NCBI GenBank assembly: GCA_040882645.1 | Contig: JBBEAX010000090.1 | Location: 1 to 12,378 of the forward strand | Reading direction: 5' to 3' | DNA length: 12,378 nucleotides | From: JAUYIV01 sp040882645 | GTDB lineage: Bacteria > Actinomycetota > Acidimicrobiia > Spongiisociales > UBA11373 | Part shown: piece after piece, positions 7,926-12,378 of the stretch | How positions within the stretch are numbered: the stretch's first letter is position 1 | Layout: each line of letters starts with the position of its first letter | Position numbers and translations under genes: made by a program | The notes under the pieces: model-generated | Told to the model about the DNA's origin: nothing | Databases searched by the model: none | The model's input: only the letters and a program-made list of their open reading frames with translations

Positions 7926-8250
7926 GACCACCGCCTCCGCACAGTCGCTCTCACATTCGGTGGGGCGTCCACAGGGCAAGAGCCGGCAGGTCTTTCTCCT
8001 TGGCTCGATGCGGCGGCACCGTCTCATACGAACCCTTTTGGCATGAACGCTTCGCCGATCACTGATATTGGATCGAGTCGCGGGGCGGGGGACCCAGTCC
8101 CTCGGGACCCCTGTCAGGAGTTCGCCGCGGTTCGCTTCGTTGTCTCTGTCTCCGAGTGAGATGACACTTGGGGAGGCCGTGCCCTTAGTTGGCACTCGGA
8201 GGGCGGCCGCCATGTCCGCCTGGGACGCGGCCTTCAACTTCTTGATCCCG
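7926..8250. other. convergent intergenic region
   Basis: This stretch lies between the ends of the (+) lipoprotein gene and the (-) ABC operon. CCACCG (7928-7933) can pair with CGGTGG (7958-7963) across a 24-base loop. That is only a weak terminator candidate, since there is no U-tract. Repeat copy C occupies 8098-8126. I see no credible coding sequence in the rest. Confidence 0.5.
8098..8126 (+). repeat. dispersed intergenic repeat, copy C
   Basis: The copy reads TCCCTCGGGACCCC, then TGTCAGGAGTTCGCC. It is identical over all 29 bases to copy D, 2.86 kb away. It lies between two convergent transcription units. It contains CCTG-T-CAGG and TCCC-TC-GGGA mini-palindromes as well as the larger CTCGGGAC...GTCAGGAG dyad. 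Confidence 0.92.
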
Positions 8251-8832
8251 CTACCGGTCGAAGGCAGCGATGAATGTTGCGAGGTCTTGGCTGCGGAGTT
8301 CGGCGGTGGTGCAGCTGAGTTCGCCGGCGAATGTGGGTTCGAGCCTATCTGGCGGAGCGGGCACGTATTCGAATCGGTGGACGAGGAGTGTGCAGTCGCC
8401 GGGTTGTGCGCTGAAGGTCTGCCCGCTGGTGGTGAGGATCGCCGTGATCGATTGGGTTCGGGGCTCACCGATGGTGATTCCGCTGACCTTGAGTCGGAGC
8501 GCCGAACCGGATCCGCCCTGGTAACTGACGTCGATGTCGTAGGACGAGGCGTCGGGTCTATTCGTAACCGTTGACTGCCAGATGAGGTGGTCGAGGACGA
8601 GCTGAGCGTCGACGGCACCAGTGATCACCACCGCGGCGGCAGGAGTGGGGAGGGCGTCGATGACCCCCTGGGGGTCGAATGTTGGCGCCGTAGTGCTGAC
8701 GTCATGGATGACGGAAGTGAATTCGGACATCGTCACTCGTCCCAAGACGAAGGTGGCGGAGGCGACGAGGGCGAGGGCCCCGGAACCGGCTAGAAGCTGG
8801 CGGAGAAGGCGAGCGTGACGGCTGCTGCCCAT
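8251..8832 (-). CDS. membrane-anchored extracytoplasmic protein, last gene of the permease operon
   Basis: The 193-residue product has a basic N-terminus (GSSRHARLLRQ) followed by one hydrophobic segment (residues about 12-31). The rest is a soluble extracytoplasmic domain of about 160 residues. Two Cys residues, in GDCTLL and LSCTTAE, could form a disulfide. The domain is beta-rich with few charged clusters, and I do not recognise a family. Its ATG shares one base with the TGA stop of the DppC-type permease (TGATG). AGGAG lies at 8843-8839 on the minus strand, six bases before the ATG, so the start is well supported and translation is probably coupled. It is far too short to be a DppA/OppA solute-binding protein. 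An accessory role to the permeases is inferred only from the operon. Confidence 0.75.
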   Translation of the reverse strand: MGSSRHARLLRQLLAGSGALALVASATFVLGRVTMSEFTSVIHDVSTTAPTFDPQGVIDALPTPAAAVVITGAVDAQLVLDHLIWQSTVTNRPDASSYDIDVSYQGGSGSALRLKVSGITIGEPRTQSITAILTTSGQTFSAQPGDCTLLVHRFEYVPAPPDRLEPTFAGELSCTTAELRSQDLATFIAAFDR

Positions 8833-9752
8833 CAGGCTCTCCTGCGGGAGCGACGGGGGTCACCCGCGCCGCGGAGGCCGACACTGATCATGTAGAAGGA
8901 GGAGGCGAGGAGCGAAATCCCCAGGCTCCCCGTCAGGAGGGTGCTCCACGGAACCCCGGTCGCCAGGATGAACCGGTATGCGAGCCCGTTGTAGACGAGG
9001 TTGCCCAGGCCGTAGCGGTATCCACCGATGCCGAGGAACTCGACGAAACCCTGGGTGACGAGGGCGCCGACGACTCCGGCGAGGACCACCACGGCGAGGT
9101 GGGGGATGACGTGGGGCAGGACGTGATGGGTGATGATCCAGCGGGAGCCGCCCCCGGCGGAGCGGGCCGCGTCGATGAACGGCTTCTCCATGACCGTCAG
9201 GGCGCGTGACCGCACCACGATGGCGGCGGGACCGAGGCCAAACAGCAGCCCATAGAGCAAACCGAGCTCGAGGGGCCCCATGAGGCCCCTCTTGCTGGCA
9301 AGCAGGAACACCAGGGGAGGCGGAAGCAGCATGAAGGCATCCGAAAGGTGGGTCATCACCCGGTCGTAGCGGCCCCGGAAGAACGCCGCCGAGGTCCCTG
9401 CGACCAGCCCGGCGACGCCGGCTCCGAGGGCGCTGGCGATGGCGACGATGAAGCTCGGACGCAACCCGTAGGTCATCAGGCTGAGGACATCACGACCGAG
9501 GGGATCAGTTCCCAGGGGGTGGGCGATCGTTGGGCCGGAGGGATGTGAGATCGACCTGTCGTGACCGGTGACCGGCCGGTAGATGTCGGGGCGGTCCGAC
9601 CACACGGTGGCGCTGAGTACCGGGTGGGCGAAGGCGAGGACGGCGAACGCGCCGAGGATGACCAGCCCGGCGATGATCATCTTGCTGTGGCGTGCCCGGC
9701 GGCGGGTGTCGGCCCATCCGGTGATCTCATGCTCATAGACAGGTTCGATCAC
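8832..9752 (-). CDS. ABC transporter permease, DppC/OppC type
   Basis: This 306-residue inner-membrane permease belongs to the BPD-type dipeptide/oligopeptide/nickel importer family. A hydrophobic helix lies at residues about 25-47. The family hallmark HPLGTDPLGRDVLS follows at 78-91, then several more helices. The cytoplasmic EAA loop (about 192-217: FIDAARSAG...HHVLPHVIP) normally contacts the ATPase. Length and layout are normal for DppC. The start is GTG, overlapping the upstream permease stop as GTGA, with AGGTGAG just upstream as ribosome binding site. The substrate cannot be told from the permease. No DppD, DppF or DppA homologue is encoded in this window, so the ATPases must come from elsewhere if the transporter works. 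Confidence 0.93.
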   Translation of the reverse strand: MIEPVYEHEITGWADTRRRARHSKMIIAGLVILGAFAVLAFAHPVLSATVWSDRPDIYRPVTGHDRSISHPSGPTIAHPLGTDPLGRDVLSLMTYGLRPSFIVAIASALGAGVAGLVAGTSAAFFRGRYDRVMTHLSDAFMLLPPPLVFLLASKRGLMGPLELGLLYGLLFGLGPAAIVVRSRALTVMEKPFIDAARSAGGGSRWIITHHVLPHVIPHLAVVVLAGVVGALVTQGFVEFLGIGGYRYGLGNLVYNGLAYRFILATGVPWSTLLTGSLGISLLASSFYMISVGLRGAGDPRRSRRRA

Positions 9753-10879
9753 GCTCTCACCTGCTCGCGGAGCCGGGGGTCGATTACCGCTTGAACGATG
9801 TCAAGCACGGTCCGCATGGCGATGCCGATCGCGCCGATGACGGCGAGGACCCCGAGGATGGTCGGGACGCTCCCGGACTCGATCGACCGGAACAAGAGGA
9901 ATCCGAGGCCGGGAATGCCGACGGCATACTCGATGATGACCATGCCAGCGATGAGATAGGGCATGCTGGTCACCAGCCGTGAGATCGCAGGCAGCACCGC
10001 ATTGGGAGCGACGTGACGGTCACGTATACGCGACTCGGGAATCCCCTTGGCGCGGGCGGTGAACACATAGTCCTCGGCCATCTCCTCCGACACCCCCGCA
10101 CTCATCACCAGCATCATCTCGCCAAAGGCGATGAGAACCAGAGCCGCCGCAGCGACCAGGGCGCTCGGCCACAACAGCCAGTCGATTCCCTCACCCCATA
10201 CCCCCAGCAGCCACACGCCGACCAGGAAACCAGCGAGAGACACGACAACGGATGTCATTTGGAGGGCGGAGTAATCCCGCTTGCGCGCCCAGGCCCTCAC
10301 GAGCAACCCGCCGACGAGCGCCGCAAGGAGTCCGAACGCCAGCATGTGCAGCAATCCGGGTGGGTATTCCCCCGGTCTAAACCCGAGCCCCAAGGAGACT
10401 CGAAGATCCTCCAGCCGTGAACCCTCGAAGTAAAAGAGCAGGAACACGAGGAAGGGAGGGAAGGTCGCGAACAGGAGAACGCCTCCGACATTGGCCGTCG
10501 ACGCCAAGAAACGGTGACGGCTCCACGCCACCAGCCGACCGAGCCACTCGCCAAACAGGAATGCAACGATCCCACCGACGCCGAAGATCCCCACCGTTAT
10601 CGGCAGGTAACTCCAAACCTGGCTCGATACCCGTGCTCCCTCGTAGGTGTACCCCATGTCGCCCCTCACGAAGTGGCTCATGTAACTGAGCCACTGCACC
10701 ACCAACGGGCGATCTAGACCGAGCTGCTGACGGATAGCCTCAATCGCCCGAGGTCGCTGCCCAAGCCCCACCGCATAGTCGTACGGCAAGAAGAGATTGA
10801 CCGCGAAGAACGCCAGCGACACCACAATCAGCAGCGTTACCAACCCCCAGAACACCCGCGTCGCGACGAACTTCAGCAT
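9749..10879 (-). CDS. ABC transporter permease, DppB/OppB type, with enlarged central region
   Basis: The 376-residue product starts MLKFVATRVFWG, the usual DppB N-terminus, followed by the first membrane helix. A periplasmic stretch contains LGLDRPLVVQWLSYM and RGDMGYTY, both DppB-typical. The EAA loop lies at about 270-297 (DYVFTARAKGIPESRI...HVAPNAVLP), and the GIPGLG motif follows. Between the third helix and the EAA loop is an unusually long hydrophobic region (about 176-256), which looks like two additional helices. DppB proteins are usually about 310-340 residues. ATG 10879 was chosen from the family N-terminus and the GGAGAG beside it, although that spacing is tight. GTG 10924 in frame has no ribosome binding site. 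It is the first gene of the three-gene operon, and its TGA overlaps the next start. Confidence 0.9.
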   Translation of the reverse strand: MLKFVATRVFWGLVTLLIVVSLAFFAVNLFLPYDYAVGLGQRPRAIEAIRQQLGLDRPLVVQWLSYMSHFVRGDMGYTYEGARVSSQVWSYLPITVGIFGVGGIVAFLFGEWLGRLVAWSRHRFLASTANVGGVLLFATFPPFLVFLLFYFEGSRLEDLRVSLGLGFRPGEYPPGLLHMLAFGLLAALVGGLLVRAWARKRDYSALQMTSVVVSLAGFLVGVWLLGVWGEGIDWLLWPSALVAAAALVLIAFGEMMLVMSAGVSEEMAEDYVFTARAKGIPESRIRDRHVAPNAVLPAISRLVTSMPYLIAGMVIIEYAVGIPGLGFLLFRSIESGSVPTILGVLAVIGAIGIAMRTVLDIVQAVIDPRLREQVRA

Positions 10880-10954
10880 CTCTCCGCCACATTGTGGCAG
10901 TCGGGCGACATGGCTGAGGATCACCAGTCACGCATCATCGAGTACAGGCGGGAA

Positions 10955-10983
10955 TCCCTCGGGACCCCTGTCAGGAGTTCGCC
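10955..10983 (+). repeat. dispersed intergenic repeat, copy D
   Basis: This copy is identical to copy C over 29 bases. It lies in the gap between the permease operon start and the end of the Fic gene, both on the minus strand. The repeat itself is in the same orientation as the other copies. It therefore sits upstream of the permease operon, whereas copies A and B sit upstream of plus-strand genes and C between converging ones. Position relative to transcription is thus not constant. Confidence 0.92.
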
Positions 10984-11042
10984 ACTGCTCTGGGCTTCTC
11001 ACTGACTGTTGACTTCACCTGAACTTGCGGGAACGCGGGCTC

Positions 11043-11630
11043 TCACGAGCGGGCGAAGGCAACCAGGCCAGCAATTTCACCCTGATCGGCACGCTTCAAC
11101 GACTGGAGGTAGGCGGCGCGCAGTCCCGGCGTGTCTACAGCAAGTCCATCTCCCCAGCTGAATGGTCTGCGACCCAGCAATCTCACTAGGTAATCGGCGG
11201 CGATTCGGCTGTGGCGGCCATTGCCGTTCGAGAAAGGATGAATGGTGACGAGGCGGTGATGGAACCGGACGGCAAGCTCGTCAGCCTCATACGTTGAGTA
11301 CTCGACCCATGACTTCGCGGACTCAACCAACTCACGGACCTCACTCGGTATGTCGTGGGGGCCAATTCCGATATTGGTTTCGCGGAGTCGGTAGCGGCCA
11401 GCCCACTCCCACACCTGGCAGAACATGGCTTTGTGGAGATCACGGAGGTACATGTCATCGAGGAGCCTGACGAGTGTCGGTGGACGGCGCAACAGCGCCT
11501 CTGTGATGTTCCGCTGCTCCGCCTCGAATAGCTCACCTCGGGTCGCGATATGGGTCGGGATGAGGCCGAGTCGGTCCTCCTCCGGCAGCTCGGTGTGACC
11601 GTCACCAAGCGGTACTAGGAGGTGGCTCAC
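11043..11630 (-). CDS. Fic-domain protein, mobile mystery protein B
   Basis: The 195-residue cytoplasmic Fic-fold protein has the active-site motif HPFSNGNGRHSR (residues 131-142). Fic proteins usually transfer AMP from ATP to a target protein, using the motif His and the GNGR anion-binding loop. The position usually Asp/Glu in HPFx(D/E)GNGR is Asn here, as I recall for the mobile mystery B family. WEWAGRYR and the TNIGIGPHDIP segment (about 74-95) also fit that family. I find no (S/T)xxxE(G/N) inhibitory motif in it or in the partner. The start is GTG at 11630, one base after the TAA of mobile mystery protein A, so the pair forms one operon. Its target and whether it is toxic are unknown. 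The pairing with an HTH protein resembles a toxin-antitoxin layout, but that is inference. Confidence 0.9.
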   Translation of the reverse strand: MSHLLVPLGDGHTELPEEDRLGLIPTHIATRGELFEAEQRNITEALLRRPPTLVRLLDDMYLRDLHKAMFCQVWEWAGRYRLRETNIGIGPHDIPSEVRELVESAKSWVEYSTYEADELAVRFHHRLVTIHPFSNGNGRHSRIAADYLVRLLGRRPFSWGDGLAVDTPGLRAAYLQSLKRADQGEIAGLVAFARS

Positions 11631-11631
11631 C

Positions 11632-12096
11632 TTAGGAGCCCTTCTCGGACCACAACCCTCTGTGATCGATGAATCGCGTGGCGAGCTCGTCCAATTGCGC
11701 GGTCGTGTCGTCGTCGGTCACCGCCTGATCCTCGAGTCGGCTCTGGTGTGCCACCGAGCTGAGATGTTGAGCCGCTTTGCGTTCGGCCTGTCGCCGTACC
11801 GCGGCGTCCAATCCTGTGCGAGGCACCAGGAAGTACACGAGCTCGCAGTCGAGCGCGTGGGCGACGCGCTGTAGTGTTTCCAGCTTGATCGTGTAGCTCA
11901 GCTCGCTGTTCTCAACATCTGGGACACCCGATTGGGACACTCCAAGGCGGTCCGCCAGTTCAGTGGTAGACATGCCGAGGGCGTTACGGATCGCGCGGAT
12001 CCAACCCCTGTGAGGTCGCGGCAAGTTCACAAGGGGTCGGAGCGCTTCAAATCGTGCGTCTAGTTGACGCCTGGCGTGAGTGCGATCAGTGGCCAT
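11632..12096 (-). CDS. HTH protein, mobile mystery protein A
   Basis: The 154-residue DNA-binding protein has an XRE-type helix-turn-helix at about residues 32-75 (GWIRAIRNALGMSTTELADRLG, then VSQSGV). It is followed by the family-typical HALDCELVYFLVPR segment (about 80-93). A charged helical tail contains an LEDQAVTDDD stretch and ends near LWSEKGS. Length and order match mobile mystery protein A, which is normally encoded directly before mobile mystery protein B, as here. There is no ribosome binding site at a normal distance from ATG 12096. A -10-like TAGATT ends six bases upstream, which fits leaderless translation. Three operator-like dyads lie immediately upstream, so autoregulation by this protein is the natural inference. 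Confidence 0.92.
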   Translation of the reverse strand: MATDRTHARRQLDARFEALRPLVNLPRPHRGWIRAIRNALGMSTTELADRLGVSQSGVPDVENSELSYTIKLETLQRVAHALDCELVYFLVPRTGLDAAVRRQAERKAAQHLSSVAHQSRLEDQAVTDDDTTAQLDELATRFIDHRGLWSEKGS

Positions 12097-12102
12097 GGGT
12101 GA

Positions 12103-12131
12103 AATCTACCCCCTACAGCCTATAGTTGCAA
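12103..12131 (-). promoter_or_regulatory. candidate leaderless promoter of the mobile mystery operon
   Basis: On the minus strand TTGCAA (12131-12126) and TAGATT (12108-12103) are separated by 17 bases, each matching consensus at four of six positions. Six bases (TCACCC) separate TAGATT from the ATG, so transcription would start at or next to the start codon. That explains the absence of a ribosome binding site. Operator dyad 1 covers the spacer and touches both hexamers. Confidence 0.5.
12104..12127. promoter_or_regulatory. operator-like dyad 1 of 3
   Basis: Half-sites are ATCTACCCCCTA and CAGCCTATAGTT. It is the weakest of the three as a dyad (6 of 12 pairs). It matches dyad 3 at most positions when aligned without gaps and starts exactly 33 bases before dyad 2. 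It overlaps the candidate promoter. Confidence 0.5.
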
Positions 12132-12136
12132 CCGCT

Positions 12137-12160
12137 TTCTATCTGCTATAGGAGATAGAA
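12137..12160. promoter_or_regulatory. operator-like dyad 2 of 3 (near-perfect palindrome)
   Basis: Half-sites TTCTATCTGCTA and TAGGAGATAGAA form a 24-bp palindrome with 11 of 12 pairs matching; only one G/G pair breaks it. The centre is CTATAG. This is the strongest candidate site for the HTH protein encoded 40 bases away. Confidence 0.7.
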
Positions 12161-12169
12161 CCCTTATCT

Positions 12170-12193
12170 ATCTATCCGTTGTAGCCGATAGAT
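12170..12193. promoter_or_regulatory. operator-like dyad 3 of 3
   Basis: Half-sites ATCTATCCGTTG and TAGCCGATAGAT have perfect 7-bp outer arms (ATCTATC and GATAGAT) around a 10-base centre. It has the same 24-bp width as dyad 2 and begins exactly 33 bases after it. Confidence 0.6.
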
Positions 12194-12207
12194 CGTGAGG
12201 GTCAGGC

Positions 12208-12221
12208 CAGGATCGATCCTG
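12208..12221. repeat. 14-bp perfect palindrome
   Basis: CAGGATCGATCCTG is its own reverse complement. It lies 15 bases beyond dyad 3 and does not share its sequence, so it is not a fourth member of the array. Function is unknown. Confidence 0.45.
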
Positions 12222-12300
12222 CCGACACACTCCACTCCGGTCGGCAATCGCTTCCGGTGAGGTGGCTGCTCGACTGACGGACGGCCAATAGAGACGGGGA

Positions 12301-12378
12301 GCCGTCGTCGTTGCCGCCGTGGTCGTCGTCGTTGCCGCCGTGGTCGTCGTCGTTGCCGCCGTGGTCGTCGTCGTTGCC
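12301..12378. repeat. 21-bp tandem repeat running off the window end
   Basis: Three full units beginning GCCGCCGTGGTCG and ending TCGTCGTT occupy 12313-12333, 12334-12354 and 12355-12375, preceded by a shortened unit from 12301 and followed by the start of another. Because 21 is a multiple of three, the array stays in frame. On the minus strand one frame reads repeated NDDDHGG and stays open to a stop at 12204-12202. Another reads repeated ATTTTTA and stays open to a stop at 12170-12168. No start codon with support precedes it on the plus strand. It is probably the 3' part of a minus-strand gene whose start lies beyond the window. The Thr frame resembles the Thr-rich linkers of other proteins here, but the frame cannot be settled. 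Confidence 0.75.

Noticed and set aside
7928..7963. Rho-independent terminator after the large lipoprotein gene.
   Set aside because: The 6-bp stem has a 24-base loop and no U-tract, so it is mentioned only as a weak possibility.
8068..8618. Open frames across repeat copies B, C and D on the minus strand give a shared peptide LTGVPR.
   Set aside because: The similarity follows from the DNA repeat itself. The flanking residues are unrelated, copy A has a stop in this frame, and the longer frames overlap better-supported genes.
7737..8618. A 293-codon open frame on the minus strand crossing the 3' ends of two genes.
   Set aside because: It overlaps the end of the lipoprotein gene and much of the anchored-protein gene in another frame and has a biased Ser/Arg/Pro composition typical of a shadow frame.
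3562..10983. CRISPR array, because of the near-identical 29-bp repeats.
   Set aside because: The copies are 0.6 to 3.9 kb apart with genes between them, not separated by short spacers, and no cas genes are seen.

Overview
The window is high-GC DNA with actinobacterial habits. These include exported lipoproteins with Thr-rich linkers, GTG and TTG starts, a probable leaderless promoter, a ClpB disaggregase, and the paired HTH/Fic genes known as mobile mystery proteins A and B. The overall style suggests an uncultured Acidimicrobiia-like member of Actinomycetota. That placement is inference from style and cannot be confirmed from the sequence alone.

Layout. (1) Bases 1-2018 (+) hold the 3' three quarters of clpB. 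Its last codons run into a Lys/Gln/Ser-coding repeat, which continues as a long imperfect inverted repeat to about 2078. (2) Bases 2122-2808 (+) encode a membrane-anchored AMIN-like protein, and 3008-3484 (+) a small lipoprotein. (3) Bases 3645-4145 (+) encode an Imm-5-like putative immunity protein with no toxin nearby. (4) Bases 4321-5073 and 5070-7925 (+) are a translationally coupled pair of secreted Ig-fold proteins, the second a 951-residue lipoprotein. (5) Bases 10879 down to 8251 (-) are a tightly overlapping three-gene operon: a DppB-type permease with an enlarged centre, a DppC-type permease, and a membrane-anchored protein of unknown function. No ATPase or solute-binding protein is present. 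(6) Bases 12096 down to 11043 (-) are the mobile mystery protein A (HTH) and B (Fic) pair. Upstream of it lie three operator-like dyads spaced exactly 33 bp apart. (7) The window ends in a 21-bp tandem repeat.

A 24-29 bp intergenic repeat with the core CCCTCGGGACCC...CAGGA occurs four times, always in the same orientation (3562, 4190, 8098, 10955). The copies lie exactly between the gene blocks. They bracket the immunity gene, the Ig-protein pair and the ABC operon, and one copy lies between that operon and the mobile mystery pair. Together with the mobile mystery genes and the orphan immunity gene, this gives the part after clpB the look of an accessory, modular region.

The most distinctive signals are the evenly phased operator array in front of mobile mystery protein A, the dispersed same-orientation repeat, and the permease operon that lacks its usual partners.
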